A stretch of 64,000 nt of DNA from contig NZ_CP059206.1 of NCBI RefSeq assembly GCF_014252015.1, positions 434,001-498,000 on the forward strand. The letters are read 5' to 3'. Origin of the DNA: Blattabacterium cuenoti (GTDB lineage: Bacteria > Bacteroidota > Bacteroidia > Flavobacteriales > Blattabacteriaceae). Under the pieces are notes generated by a model. That model had not been told where the DNA came from, searched no databases, and worked only from the letters and a program-made list of their open reading frames with translations. The translations under genes were made by a program, and so were the position numbers. This document shows positions 38,553 through 48,653 of this stretch, piece by piece (within the stretch, counting starts at the first letter, position 1; every line of letters begins with the position of its first letter).

Positions 38553-41500
38553 TTTTTTATATTTTCCACTTTTCGTATCTGCACATATAATATGAATTTC
38601 TCTTCAAAAGAGATTTTTTCTTCCTCAGACTCATATTTCATTACATTTTCTTGTAATAAAATATCTACAGAAAGAGTTTCTTTACAAAGAAAATCTTTAT
38701 TCTTTTGTAAAATAATTTGTAGTTTTTTCTTAAAACTTTCATTTTCATTTACTCTTATATATACAAGTATTTTTTCAATTACATTATATTTACGATCTTT
38801 CCTTATTTTTTGTATATATCTAATTAATTCTCTAACAAATCCTTCTTCCCAAAGAGAATCTGTAATACGCAAATCTAATGCTATTGTAAATTTAGTATCA
38901 AAAAAAACGGACCAATTTTTAATATATTCCGTACTAATTTTTACATCTTCTAAAGAGATAAAAATTTTTTCTTTTTCCAGAAAAAAAAAGCATTTTTTAT
39001 TCTTTTCTATATTTTTTATTTTTTCTTGACTAAATTTTTTTATGAATTCGGATATTTTATGAGTTTTTTTTCCAAATTTTGGACCTAAAGATTTATAATT
39101 AGGTTTAATATGTTTTATAGATTCAAGATTTTTATAAGAGGAAGGAAATTTTATTTCTTTGACATTAGCTTCTTTAAATATTATTTCAGAAAATTGTTCT
39201 AATTGAATACGAATTTTTTTATCAGGAACAATAATCAGTAATTTTTGCAAAGGTTGACGAATTTTTATTTTATTATTTTTTCTTATAGAAAAAACCATAG
39301 TAATTATTTTCTGAACTAAAAGCATCCTATTTTCTAATTCTTTATTAATCAAATTAGAATCACAACTAGGAAAATTTGTCAAATGAACACTTTTAAAATC
39401 TTCTTGTTTAGTAATAGAATTTAAATCCCTATATAACCTTTCAGAAAAAAATGGAACAATGGGAGAAATTAACTTAGACACAACAATTAAACATTTGTAA
39501 AGAATTTGATATGCTGATATCTTATTTTTTGTATATTTATCTTTCCAGAATCTTCTTCTACATAATCTTACATACCAATTGCTTAATTTATCCAAAACAA
39601 AAGACGAAATTAAACGTGCGACTTTAGTTGGATTATAGTTAGTATAATAAATATCTGTTTTTTGAATAAGAGAATTCAATTCAGAAAGAATCCAAAAATC
39701 TAATTCTGTATAATTATTAAAATATTCTTTTTCTTTATAATAAAAATTATCAATATTTGCGTATAAAGCAAAAAAAGAATAGATATTATATAGTGTTCCA
39801 AAAAATTTGTTTATAACGGTATTAACTTCTTTTATATTAAATTTCAAATTATCCCAAGGTTCAGAATTGAATATAATATACCAACGTATAGCATCAGGTC
39901 CATAATTATTTATTAAATCAAAAGGATTTATAGTATTTCCTTTACTTTTTGACATTTTACGTCCATACTGATCTAAAATTAGTCCTGTTGATATAACATT
40001 TTTATATGCTATAGAATCAAATAACAAACTACTAATAGTATGTAAAGTAAAAAACCATCCTCTTGTTTGATCTATTCCTTCTGAAATAAAATCAGCAGGA
40101 AATAAGAGATTTTTATCTATGTATTCTTTATTTTCAAATGGATAATGAAACTGAGCATATGGCATAGCTCCAGAATCGAACCATACATCAATTAAATCAA
40201 ATTCTCTTATCATAGGTTTTCCTTTAGAAGAAACCAATATAATTTCATCCAAAACATGTTTGTGTAAATCTATTTTATCATAATTATCATTACTCATATC
40301 ATCTAGGATAAAATTTTCAAACACATTATGCGACATAAACCCATGTTTAACCGATTTTTGAATCTCTAAAAATAACTCTTTAACTGACCCTACGACTATT
40401 TCCTCATCTCCTTTTTCCGTTTTCCAAATAGGAAGAGGGGTCCCCCAATATCTAGAACGTGAAAAATTCCAATCTTTTATATTTTTTAGCCAAGAATCAA
40501 AACGTTTTCTTCCTGTAGAATCAGGATACCATCGTATTTTTTTATTGAAACTAATTATTTTATTTTTTATTTCGGTTGTTTTTATAAACCATGAATTTAA
40601 TAGATAATAAAGTATTGGTTTTTCTGTTCTCCAACAATGTGGATAAAAATGGATATACTTTTCTGTTCTAAATATTTTTTGTTCTTTTTCCAGAAAAAGA
40701 ATTATTTCTTGATCTACTGAAAAAAATTTTTTATCATTTGTATTAAATTCGTTTTTAACATATTTATTAGCAAATCCATGAGGAAAATTTTTTATAAATT
40801 TTCCTTGAAAATCAACTAAAGGAACAGGGATATTTTTTTCATTTAAAACCAACATTGGAGGAATATTATATTTTTTAGCTACTATAAAATCATCTACTCC
40901 AAATGTGGGTGAAATATGAACAATTCCTGTTCCCTCATTTACATTAACAAAATCTCCTACTATAATTTGAAATGCATTTTTTTCGTTACAATAAGGTTTA
41001 AACCAAGGCAATAATTGTTCATATTTACTAAATATTAATTCTTTTCCTTTAAATTTTTCTATTATTAGATAAGGAATTTTATAATTTTTTGTCTTCTTGT
41101 TATTATAATCATCGTAAATATCTAATTCAATATAATTTGAAACAGAATAAAACTGATTTGATAATAATATTCTATGAATTAATTTTTCAGAAAAAACAAT
41201 ATTTTCTTTTAAAAAAGTATGCTGGTTATAGGTTCTAACTAATACATAATCTATATCGAATCCTATAGCTAATGCTGTATTTGAAGGAATTGTCCAAGGA
41301 GCTGTCGTCCATGATATAAAATATATTTCACCTGAAATTTTTTGAAATTTTTCAGGTAAAGTATTTTTAATTGCCTTAAATTTCAAAAATGGAGATAATT
41401 GCTTCACTTTTTTATAAGTTCCCGGCATATTCAATTCATGATAACTTAAACCTGTTCCTGCTGCAGGAGAATAAGGTTGTATTGTAAAACCTTGATAAAT

Positions 41501-42025
41501 AAGATTTTTATTATACAATTTTTTGATTAACCACCATACACTTTCAATATACTTGGCATTATAGGTAATAAACGAATGATCTAAATCTATAGAATATCCT
41601 ATTTTATCTGTAAATGATTTCCATTTTTTCAATGATTTATTCACAAAATTTTTACAAAAATCATTATATTTATTTACACTAATTTTTTTTCCTATATCAT
41701 TTTTAGTAATACCCATGTCTTTTTCTACATTTAATTCTACAGGTAAACCATGCGCATCCCAACCAGCTTTTCTAAATACTTTTTTACCTTTCAGGGTATG
41801 ATATCTACAAAAAATGTCCTTTACGGTTCTAGTTAAAATATGATGAATTCCAGGATTTCCATTTAAAGATGGAGGGCCTTCATATAAAATATAACAAAGG
41901 TCTTTTTTTATATTATAAAAATTAGAATTACTTTGAAAAATATTATTTTTTTTCCAATATTGAGATATTTCTATGGTTATCTGACTAAGATTCAATTTTT
42001 TATATTCTTTAAATATTCTTGACAT
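38549..42025 (-). CDS. ileS: Isoleucyl-tRNA synthetase
   Basis: Class I synthetase charging tRNA-Ile, with an editing domain. The HIGH-type motif is NGNPGIHHILTRTVKD near residue 57, the editing region includes FISWTTAPWTIPSNTALA (in parts: SWTTAPWTIPSNTA), and KMSKSKGN is near residue 692. The length of 1158 residues and the tRNA-binding C-terminal domain fit the longer Bacteroidetes enzyme. It heads the ileS-dksA-like-lspA run and is divergent from mutS with a 45-bp spacer. Confidence 0.98.
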   Translation of the reverse strand: MSRIFKEYKKLNLSQITIEISQYWKKNNIFQSNSNFYNIKKDLCYILYEGPPSLNGNPGIHHILTRTVKDIFCRYHTLKGKKVFRKAGWDAHGLPVELNVEKDMGITKNDIGKKISVNKYNDFCKNFVNKSLKKWKSFTDKIGYSIDLDHSFITYNAKYIESVWWLIKKLYNKNLIYQGFTIQPYSPAAGTGLSYHELNMPGTYKKVKQLSPFLKFKAIKNTLPEKFQKISGEIYFISWTTAPWTIPSNTALAIGFDIDYVLVRTYNQHTFLKENIVFSEKLIHRILLSNQFYSVSNYIELDIYDDYNNKKTKNYKIPYLIIEKFKGKELIFSKYEQLLPWFKPYCNEKNAFQIIVGDFVNVNEGTGIVHISPTFGVDDFIVAKKYNIPPMLVLNEKNIPVPLVDFQGKFIKNFPHGFANKYVKNEFNTNDKKFFSVDQEIILFLEKEQKIFRTEKYIHFYPHCWRTEKPILYYLLNSWFIKTTEIKNKIISFNKKIRWYPDSTGRKRFDSWLKNIKDWNFSRSRYWGTPLPIWKTEKGDEEIVVGSVKELFLEIQKSVKHGFMSHNVFENFILDDMSNDNYDKIDLHKHVLDEIILVSSKGKPMIREFDLIDVWFDSGAMPYAQFHYPFENKEYIDKNLLFPADFISEGIDQTRGWFFTLHTISSLLFDSIAYKNVISTGLILDQYGRKMSKSKGNTINPFDLINNYGPDAIRWYIIFNSEPWDNLKFNIKEVNTVINKFFGTLYNIYSFFALYANIDNFYYKEKEYFNNYTELDFWILSELNSLIQKTDIYYTNYNPTKVARLISSFVLDKLSNWYVRLCRRRFWKDKYTKNKISAYQILYKCLIVVSKLISPIVPFFSERLYRDLNSITKQEDFKSVHLTNFPSCDSNLINKELENRMLLVQKIITMVFSIRKNNKIKIRQPLQKLLIIVPDKKIRIQLEQFSEIIFKEANVKEIKFPSSYKNLESIKHIKPNYKSLGPKFGKKTHKISEFIKKFSQEKIKNIEKNKKCFFFLEKEKIFISLEDVKISTEYIKNWSVFFDTKFTIALDLRITDSLWEEGFVRELIRYIQKIRKDRKYNVIEKILVYIRVNENESFKKKLQIILQKNKDFLCKETLSVDILLQENVMKYESEEEKISFEEKFILYVQIRKVENIKK

Positions 42026-42070
42026 AATAATAAATTAACTATCCTCTATTTTAATAAATTATATTTTGAT

Positions 42071-44638
42071 ATGAATAAAAACGAAACTCTTTATTGCAAA
42101 AAAAAAGAAGAAACTCCATTAATCAAGCAATATAACGATATAAAAACTAAATATCCAGATACAATTTTATTATTTCAAGTTGGAGATTTTTATGAAACTT
42201 TTGGAGAGGATGCCATTAAATGTTCTCAAACGTTAAATATTGTTTTAACTAAACGATCTCATTTACATTTAGCGGGTTTTCCTTATCATTCTTTGAGTAC
42301 CTATTTACCAAAATTGATACGTTCAGGATTTCGTGTAGCTATTTGTGATCAGTTAGAAGAACCAAAAAAAGGAAAAAATATTGTTAAAAGAGGTGTAACA
42401 GAACTTGTAACACCAGGAATAGCTATTGATGAAAATATTATATCCCCTAAATCAAATAATTTTTTAGCATCAATTCATGTAGAAAAAAATAAAAATTTCG
42501 GATTAAGTTTTTTAGATGTTTCTACTGGAGAATTTTTTGTAACAGAAGATACAAAAAATAATATTTTGCAATATCTAAAACATTTTCATCCTAGTGAAAT
42601 ACTTTTTCAAAAAAAAGAAAAAAAATTTTTTGATCAATTATTAAAAGGAAAATACTATACTTTTTTAATGGAAGATTGGATATTTAATTATTCACTTGCA
42701 TATGAAAAATTAATATCACACTTTAAAATCAATTCTTTAAAAGGGTTTGGTATTAATGATTTAAAATTAGGGATTATTTCTTGTGGAGTAGTTTTATCTT
42801 ATTTACATAACACTTTACATTTCAATATAAAACATATTTCTAAAATACGAAGAATAAAAAAAGAAGAACACATGTGTATTGATGATTTTACTTTTCGAAA
42901 TTTAGAAATATTCCATCCTTTGAACAAAGAAGGTGTTTCTTTAATAAATATACTAGATCATACAATTACTCCTATGGGAGGTAGGTTATTGAAAAATTGG
43001 ATTCTTTTTCCTTTAAAAAATTTATTTCATATAAAAAAACGTCATCAAATAGTGCAAGAATTATACATTGATAATATTATACGCGCTTTTATAAAAACAA
43101 AACTTAAAAATGTTTATGATATAGAAAGAATAATTTCTAAACTAGCCATTGGAAAAATTTCTCCACGTGAAATGTATACGTTATATAAATCTTTGATTTA
43201 TATAACTGAAATACAAAAAAAATTTTTATTTCAAAAATCCAAAATTTTTAAAAATATTGGAGATTCTTTTCAAGATTGCAATTTTATATGTGAAAAAATT
43301 GCTAATACAATACAAGAAAATCCTCCACATCAAATTGAAAAGGGAAAAGGAAATGTTATAATTAAAGGATTTTCTAAAGAACTAGATGAAATTCGCATGA
43401 TGTATTTTTATCAAAAAGAATATTTAGAAAAACTTTGTTCAATAGAACAATCCAAAACAGGAATTAATAATTTAAAAATTGGATATAACAATATATTTGG
43501 ATATTTTTTTGAAGTTAGAATTTCTAAAAAAGGAAAAGTCCCTTCTCACTGGGTGCAAAAACAGACATTGACGAATTCTATTCGATATATTACTGAAGAA
43601 TTAAAAAATTACGAGTTAAAAATCTTAAATGCAGAACAAAAAATATTTTACTTGGAAAAAAAAATATTTAACAATCTCATCAATAAAATATTAGAAAATA
43701 TAAAACCTTTACAACAAAATGCAAAACTAATTGCTAAATTAGACGTATTATATTCTTTTTCTAGTTTAGCATTAGAAAATAATTATGTAAAACCAAAAGT
43801 AAATGACTCTTTAAAAATATCTATAATAAAAGGACGACATCCAGTTATTGAAAGACAATTTATAGCCAAAACTTCTTACATTCCTAATGATATGATTTTA
43901 AATAAATCAAATCAACAAATATTAATTATCACAGGTCCTAATATGTCAGGAAAATCAGCTATTTTACGTCAAACTGCTATTATTATATTGATGGCTCATA
44001 TTGGAAGTTTCGTTCCTGCTAAATATGCAGAAATAGGATTAATAGATAAAATATTCAGTAGAGTAGGTGCATCTGATAACATTTCTTTAGGAGAATCTAC
44101 TTTTATGGTAGAAATGAATGAAACTGCAAATATATTAAATAATATTTCTGAAAGAAGTTTTATCATTTTAGATGAAATAGGAAGAGGTACAAGTACTTAT
44201 GATGGAATTTCAATAGCCAAATCTATTATAGAATTTTTACATGAAAAAAATTCACGTCCTCTAACTTTATTTGCTACACATTATCATGAATTAAATGAAA
44301 TGAGTTTTTTTTTTAAAAGAATAAAAAATTATCATATTTCTATAAAAAAAATAAATGATAATATTATTTTTATGCGAAAATTAATAGCTGGAGGAAGTGA
44401 ACATAGTTTCGGAATTTATGTAGCAAAAATATCGGGAATGCCAACAGAAATCATTGAAAGAGCAAAAAAAATATTAAATGCATTAGAAAAAAATAAAAAA
44501 GAAATTAATACAAAAAAAGTTTTTTTTTTATTGAAAAAAATAATTTTTTCTTTAAAAACAATAAAAAATATTGATTCTTTATCTCTACAAGATGCTACTA
44601 TAAAAATTCACGAAATCAAAAATATATTAGATGATTAA
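42071..44638 (+). CDS. mutS: DNA mismatch repair protein MutS
   Basis: Mismatch-recognition ATPase. The N-terminal mispair-binding domain has the Phe-x-Glu motif in GDFYETFGEDA near residue 38. The C-terminal ATPase has Walker A ITGPNMSGKSAILRQ near residue 620, the STFMVEMNE block, Walker B FIILDEIGRGTST and ATHYHEL. The 855 residues are complete through the helix-turn-helix region. Retention is noteworthy because homopolymers are frequent here and slippage errors are MutS substrates; the C-terminal dimer tail after residue 800 is lysine-rich and diverged. Confidence 0.97.
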   Translation: MNKNETLYCKKKEETPLIKQYNDIKTKYPDTILLFQVGDFYETFGEDAIKCSQTLNIVLTKRSHLHLAGFPYHSLSTYLPKLIRSGFRVAICDQLEEPKKGKNIVKRGVTELVTPGIAIDENIISPKSNNFLASIHVEKNKNFGLSFLDVSTGEFFVTEDTKNNILQYLKHFHPSEILFQKKEKKFFDQLLKGKYYTFLMEDWIFNYSLAYEKLISHFKINSLKGFGINDLKLGIISCGVVLSYLHNTLHFNIKHISKIRRIKKEEHMCIDDFTFRNLEIFHPLNKEGVSLINILDHTITPMGGRLLKNWILFPLKNLFHIKKRHQIVQELYIDNIIRAFIKTKLKNVYDIERIISKLAIGKISPREMYTLYKSLIYITEIQKKFLFQKSKIFKNIGDSFQDCNFICEKIANTIQENPPHQIEKGKGNVIIKGFSKELDEIRMMYFYQKEYLEKLCSIEQSKTGINNLKIGYNNIFGYFFEVRISKKGKVPSHWVQKQTLTNSIRYITEELKNYELKILNAEQKIFYLEKKIFNNLINKILENIKPLQQNAKLIAKLDVLYSFSSLALENNYVKPKVNDSLKISIIKGRHPVIERQFIAKTSYIPNDMILNKSNQQILIITGPNMSGKSAILRQTAIIILMAHIGSFVPAKYAEIGLIDKIFSRVGASDNISLGESTFMVEMNETANILNNISERSFIILDEIGRGTSTYDGISIAKSIIEFLHEKNSRPLTLFATHYHELNEMSFFFKRIKNYHISIKKINDNIIFMRKLIAGGSEHSFGIYVAKISGMPTEIIERAKKILNALEKNKKEINTKKVFFLLKKIIFSLKTIKNIDSLSLQDATIKIHEIKNILDD

Positions 44639-44692
44639 AATTTGCTATATATATAAAAGTGTATTTAAATTAGTCATTATATATAAATGGGT

Positions 44693-44765
44693 GCGAGAAT
44701 AGCTCAGTTGGTAGAGTACGATCTTGCCAAGATCGGGGTCGCGGGTTCAAATCCCGTTTCTCGCT
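44693..44765 (+). tRNA. tRNA-Gly (GCC)
   Basis: Acceptor GCGAGAA pairs with TTCTCGC. D arm GCTC...GAGT, anticodon loop TTGCCAA (anticodon GCC) on CGATC/GATCG and T arm GCGGG-TTCAAAT-CCCGT are present. It is 54 bp after mutS and 10 bp before tRNA-Leu. Confidence 0.95.
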
Positions 44766-44775
44766 TTTTAAATGT

Positions 44776-44860
44776 GCCCGGATGGTGGAATTGGTAGACA
44801 CACAGGACTTAAAATCCTGTGATCATTGTGATCGTACGGGTTCAAATCCCGTTCCGGGTA
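44776..44860 (+). tRNA. tRNA-Leu (UAA)
   Basis: Class II tRNA. Acceptor GCCCGGA pairs with TCCGGGT with a G-T end pair, discriminator A. The anticodon loop CTTAAAA (anticodon TAA) sits on CAGGA/TCCTG, a variable-arm hairpin GATCATTGTGATC follows, and the T loop is TTCAAAT. As a UNN-reading tRNA it is an expected MiaA/MiaB substrate. Confidence 0.95.
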
Positions 44861-44864
44861 TTTT

Positions 44865-46331
44865 TTATTTACTATAATTAAAATAATTAGGAGATTCTTT
44901 AGTAATATTTACACTATGTGGATGATTTTCTTTTAACCCGGAATTAGTTATTCTTACAAATTTACCTGATTTTATCAGTTCTTTGATAGTGGAAACACCA
45001 CAATATCCCATTCCGGAACGTAGACCTCCACAAATTTGATAAATTACATCTTTCATTTTACCTTTATAAGGAACTATAGCTTCTATTCCTTCTGGAACAG
45101 ATTTTTCGTTAAATTGAAAATAACGATCTCTACTTCCTCTTTTCATAGCTATTAAAGAACCCATTCCTACATAAGTTTTAAACTTTCTTCCTTGAAAAAT
45201 AACTTCCTCTCCTGGGGCTTCATCTGTTCCAGCAAATAAACTTCCAATCATAACAGAACTAGCTCCAGCAGCAATAGCTTTTACTACATCTCCTGAATAT
45301 CTGATCCCTCCATCAGAAATAACGTTTACATTTCTTTTTTTAGCATATTCATATACATCATTAATAGCTGTTATTTGGGGCATACCTACTCCAGATATGA
45401 CTCTTGTTGTACAAATAGAACCAGATCCAATTCCTACTTTTAAAACAGTTGAACCGGCATCTATCAAATCTTTAGCTCCCTCCATAGTCACTACATTTCC
45501 TGTTAACAATGTTATTTCCGGAAAAGAATTTCTGATTAATTTTATTGTTTCTAATACTCTAAAAGAATGTCCATGTGCAGAATCTATAGCTATAATATCT
45601 ACTCCTACTTTTACTAAAGATTCTACTCTTTCTAAAGTTTTTTTGTCTATACCAACTGCTGCACCTACACGTAAACGTCCTCTAGAATCTTTGCAAGCAT
45701 TAGGATACTCAATTAAATTATCAATATCTCTAATAGTAATTAATCCTACTAATTTATTATAATCATCCACAATAGGTAATTTTTCTATTCTTTCTTTCAA
45801 TAAAATATTTTTAGCTTTTTCTAATGTTATATTTTTTCTAGATGTAATTAATTTTTCTTTAGTCATTACTTCTTCTACTAAAGTATCCAAATCCACACGA
45901 TATTTTATATCTCTTCTGGTAATAATCCCTACTAACGAATGATTTTTTTCTATTACAGGTAATCCGGAAATCTTATATTTTTTCATAAGATATTGAGCAT
46001 ATCTTAATGTTGAATTTCTGGAAAGAGTAATAGGATCATCTATCATTCCACTTTCACTTCTTTTAACTCTATAAACCTCTTCTGATTGATTTTTTATATT
46101 CATATTTTTATGAATGATACCAATCCCTCCTTCTCTAGCAATAGAGATAGCTAAAGAAGATTCCGTTACTGTATCCATAGCAGCACTTAGTATAGGTATA
46201 TTCATAATAATATCAAGAGTAAGAGAAGTTTTAAGAGAAACTTCTGATGGAAGAATTGAAGAATAAGAAGGAACAAGTAAAACATCATCAAAAGTAAGAG
46301 CTTCTTTTAAAATCTTTTTATTTAAAGACAT
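44865..46331 (-). CDS. guaB: Inosine-5'-monophosphate dehydrogenase
   Basis: NAD-dependent oxidation of IMP to XMP, the first step to GMP. The TIM barrel starts LTFDDVLLVPSYSSILPSEV, the paired CBS domains are inserted at about residues 95-210, and the catalytic cysteine is in GIGSGSICTTRVISGVGMPQ (in parts: GSGSICTTRV). The flap region carries KRGSRDRYFQ. The 488 residues are full length. It is convergent with tRNA-Leu, only 4 bp apart. Confidence 0.98.
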   Translation of the reverse strand: MSLNKKILKEALTFDDVLLVPSYSSILPSEVSLKTSLTLDIIMNIPILSAAMDTVTESSLAISIAREGGIGIIHKNMNIKNQSEEVYRVKRSESGMIDDPITLSRNSTLRYAQYLMKKYKISGLPVIEKNHSLVGIITRRDIKYRVDLDTLVEEVMTKEKLITSRKNITLEKAKNILLKERIEKLPIVDDYNKLVGLITIRDIDNLIEYPNACKDSRGRLRVGAAVGIDKKTLERVESLVKVGVDIIAIDSAHGHSFRVLETIKLIRNSFPEITLLTGNVVTMEGAKDLIDAGSTVLKVGIGSGSICTTRVISGVGMPQITAINDVYEYAKKRNVNVISDGGIRYSGDVVKAIAAGASSVMIGSLFAGTDEAPGEEVIFQGRKFKTYVGMGSLIAMKRGSRDRYFQFNEKSVPEGIEAIVPYKGKMKDVIYQICGGLRSGMGYCGVSTIKELIKSGKFVRITNSGLKENHPHSVNITKESPNYFNYSK

Positions 46332-46469
46332 ATTTTTTATTTTAAAAATATATAATTTTTTTTCAATAGTTCATAAGTTCATAAAAACATAATATTCTTA
46401 TTTTCAAACTAAAGAGAAAAAATAAAATCAACTTATATTTTATTAAAAAAAAATACAAATCATGATATA

Positions 46470-46500
46470 TTTTTTCATTCCAAATTTTTATATAAATTTG
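46470..46500 (+). promoter_or_regulatory. Candidate promoter of the small lipoprotein gene
   Basis: TAAATTTG (46493-46500) fits TAnnTTTG; the -33 position at 19-bp spacing is TTTT (46470-46473). The ATG follows 35-38 bp later, a plausible leader. Confidence 0.5.
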
Positions 46501-46537
46501 CCCAGAATATGTAATAACTGAAATACTATCGATTATG

Positions 46538-46813
46538 ATGAAAAAATTAAGAATTACAGTCACTACGATCTTGTTAGCAATATTTTTGTTTACTATCAGT
46601 TGCAACAACAAAAATAAAAATGAAAGCAACTCTACTACAACAGAAGAGGAAAAGACAGCTAATAATAATGAAAATCAAACTGATTCCACTAACTCAACTA
46701 CACCTCCTGCAACTAGTGAGGATTCCTCAAAAAACAATAATGGGAATGAGGAAAACAATACATCTGAAAAAGAAAAAGTGACAACTGAGGAGAACGATAA
46801 AAATAATAAATAA
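46538..46813 (+). CDS. Small low-complexity lipoprotein of unknown function
   Basis: I do not recognise a family. The protein (about 91 residues from the second of two adjacent ATGs; 46535 is the other) has a basic start MKKLR, a hydrophobic helix and the lipobox FTISC, so it should be acylated at about Cys22. The whole mature part is low complexity: runs of N, S, T and E with prolines (TNSTTPPATSEDSSKNN), no hydrophobic core. It looks like a disordered, surface-facing lipoprotein. Its codons are richer in G and C than those of neighbours. It has its own candidate promoter and a strong terminator, so it is probably a true, well-expressed gene. Confidence 0.75.
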   Translation: MKKLRITVTTILLAIFLFTISCNNKNKNESNSTTTEEEKTANNNENQTDSTNSTTPPATSEDSSKNNNGNEENNTSEKEKVTTEENDKNNK

Positions 46814-46816
46814 AGT

Positions 46817-46859
46817 AAAAGCGAAAAAAGAGTAATAGATTCTCTTTTTTTCGCTTTTT
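46817..46859. terminator. Bidirectional terminator between lipoprotein and rplS
   Basis: AAAAGCGAAAAAAGAG (46817-46832) pairs with CTC-T7-CGCTTTT (46842-46858) to give about 16 bp with one bulged T. It is followed by T on the plus strand and by T (from the A-run) on the minus strand, so it can serve both convergent genes; the rplS stop is at its right edge. Confidence 0.8.
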
Positions 46860-47202
46860 AGCTTTTTACTCTTGCTTTTTTTCCTTTTAGAGTTCTAAAA
46901 TAATAAATTTTTGATCTTCGTACTTTTCCTTTCTTATTAACCTCTATTTTTTGTATGTTAGGTTGATTGAAAATAAATATACGTTCTATACCTATTCCTG
47001 CACTTATTTTACGAATAGTAAATGTTTTAGTTAACCCTTTTCCTTGTTTTTTTATAACCACTCCTTTAAAAGATTGAATTCTTTTTTTTTCTCCCTCTTT
47101 AATTTCAAAAAAAACAGTGATTGTATCTCCTGAATGAAACAATGGAAAATGATTTTTAGATAAAAATTTATCTTCTGTATATTTTATAATATTTTGAAAC
47201 AT
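46858..47202 (-). CDS. rplS: 50S ribosomal protein bL19
   Basis: Large-subunit protein at the subunit interface. Conserved GDTITVFFEIKEGEKKRIQSFKGVVI (in parts: GDTITVFFEIKEGEK, QSFKGVVI), TFTIRKISAGIGIERIF and the basic C-terminus KVRRSKIYYFRTLKGKKARVKS (in parts: RRSKIYYFRTLKGK) define it. The 114 residues are normal. It lies 7 bp downstream of the glmM-like gene in transcription order. Confidence 0.98.
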   Translation of the reverse strand: MFQNIIKYTEDKFLSKNHFPLFHSGDTITVFFEIKEGEKKRIQSFKGVVIKKQGKGLTKTFTIRKISAGIGIERIFIFNQPNIQKIEVNKKGKVRRSKIYYFRTLKGKKARVKS

Positions 47203-47209
47203 AATTATA

Positions 47210-48598
47210 TTATAATTCTTTTATATCGTATATAATTTTTTTTGATAAAAAATCTGCTCTTTTCTTTGAAGAACTTTCTGTATATATTCTAATAATATTT
47301 TCAGTATTTGATTTCCTTATATGTATCCATTCATTATATTTAATATAAATTTTGATTCCATCACTAAAATCCATTTTTTTTCCTTTATATTTTTTTTTTA
47401 TTTTTTTTAATAATGTTCTGATTTTATCATGAGAAGAAAATCGAATTTTTTTTTTCGACATAAAATAATTGGAATATTTTTTTTTTAATTCAGATAATGG
47501 AATATTAGCTAGTTTAGCTATTCTCATTAAAAATAAAGCAATTCCAATCAAAGCATCTCTTCCATAACGTAAATCAGGATAAATAACACCTCCATTTCCT
47601 TCTCCACCAACAACAGCGTGTACTTCTTTCATTTTTTTTACAACATGTATTTCTCCAACAGGAGTTGAATAGTAAGGAACTCCTTTTTCTATAGAAAGAT
47701 CTTTTAATGCATGAGAAGAAGATAATGTAGAAACAATAGGTCCTAATTTATTTTCCAATATATAATCTGCTATGGATACTAAAGTATATTCTTCCCCAAA
47801 AAAATCTCCGTTTTCGCATATAAATACCACTCGATCTACATCAGGATCAACGGAAATTCCTAAATCGGCTTTTATATCCGGCACCTTTTTACATATTTCT
47901 CTTAAGTTTTTTTCAATAGGCTCAGGATTATGAACAAAATTTCCATGAGGATCACAATACATTTTAATAACATGAACTCCCAAATATTTTAATAAAATAG
48001 GAACTGCGATACCTCCTGTAGAATTAATTCCATCTATTACTATTCTTAATTTAGCTTTTTGAATTATATTTTTGTCTATGATAGGTAATGAAAGAATTTT
48101 TTCTATATGTTGATGAATATAATTCTTTTTATAAAAAAGATTACCTAATTTTTTGTATGAAGAGAAATTAAAATATTTTTTCTCTACTATAGAAAACAAT
48201 TTTTTAAAATCTTCCTCATATAAAAATTCTCCATGAGAATTAAACATTTTTAATCCATTCCAATTCTTAGGATTATGACTTGCTGTTAACATTACACCCC
48301 CATCCGCTTTCTCACATATCACAGCAATTCCAACTGTAGGGGTTGTAGATAAACCAATGTTTACTACATCTACTCCAAGACTTTGAAAAGTTATTATTAA
48401 AAATTGTTGGAATAAAACAGAAGAAATTCTTCCATCTCTACCTAATATTAAAACAAATTTTTTTTTATTTTTATATTTCCTTTTCATCCAGGAAACATAT
48501 CCTGCAGCAAATTGAATTATATCTATGGGAGATAAACCATATCCAACTTTTCCCCCCAATGTTCCTCTTATTCCAGATGAAGATTTTATAAGTGTCAA
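47210..48598 (-). CDS. glmM: Phosphoglucosamine mutase-like phosphohexomutase (GlmM-type)
   Basis: Alpha-D-phosphohexomutase of 462 residues. The N-terminal SSSGIRGTLGG substrate loop, the active-site serine loop TASHNPKNWNGLK, the metal-binding loop DPDVDRVVF and the sugar-binding loop GGEGNGGVIYP are all present, plus the C-terminal phosphate-binding domain. In Bacteroidetes this subgroup is taken as GlmM, making glucosamine-1-phosphate for peptidoglycan and LPS. A phosphomannomutase activity cannot be excluded. It is cotranscribed with rplS on the minus strand. Confidence 0.87.
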   Translation of the reverse strand: MTLIKSSSGIRGTLGGKVGYGLSPIDIIQFAAGYVSWMKRKYKNKKKFVLILGRDGRISSVLFQQFLIITFQSLGVDVVNIGLSTTPTVGIAVICEKADGGVMLTASHNPKNWNGLKMFNSHGEFLYEEDFKKLFSIVEKKYFNFSSYKKLGNLFYKKNYIHQHIEKILSLPIIDKNIIQKAKLRIVIDGINSTGGIAVPILLKYLGVHVIKMYCDPHGNFVHNPEPIEKNLREICKKVPDIKADLGISVDPDVDRVVFICENGDFFGEEYTLVSIADYILENKLGPIVSTLSSSHALKDLSIEKGVPYYSTPVGEIHVVKKMKEVHAVVGGEGNGGVIYPDLRYGRDALIGIALFLMRIAKLANIPLSELKKKYSNYFMSKKKIRFSSHDKIRTLLKKIKKKYKGKKMDFSDGIKIYIKYNEWIHIRKSNTENIIRIYTESSSKKRADFLSKKIIYDIKEL

Positions 48599-48653
48599 AA
48601 ACTAATTAAATTTTTTTTATCACAAACAAAAATACAAAATTAAATTCTGAGAT

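Noticed and set aside
46363-46629. An 88-residue minus-strand hydrophobic ORF upstream of and overlapping the small lipoprotein
   Set aside because: Its hydrophobicity comes from antisense AT-rich DNA. The plus strand has a lipobox protein with promoter and terminator, which explains the region better.
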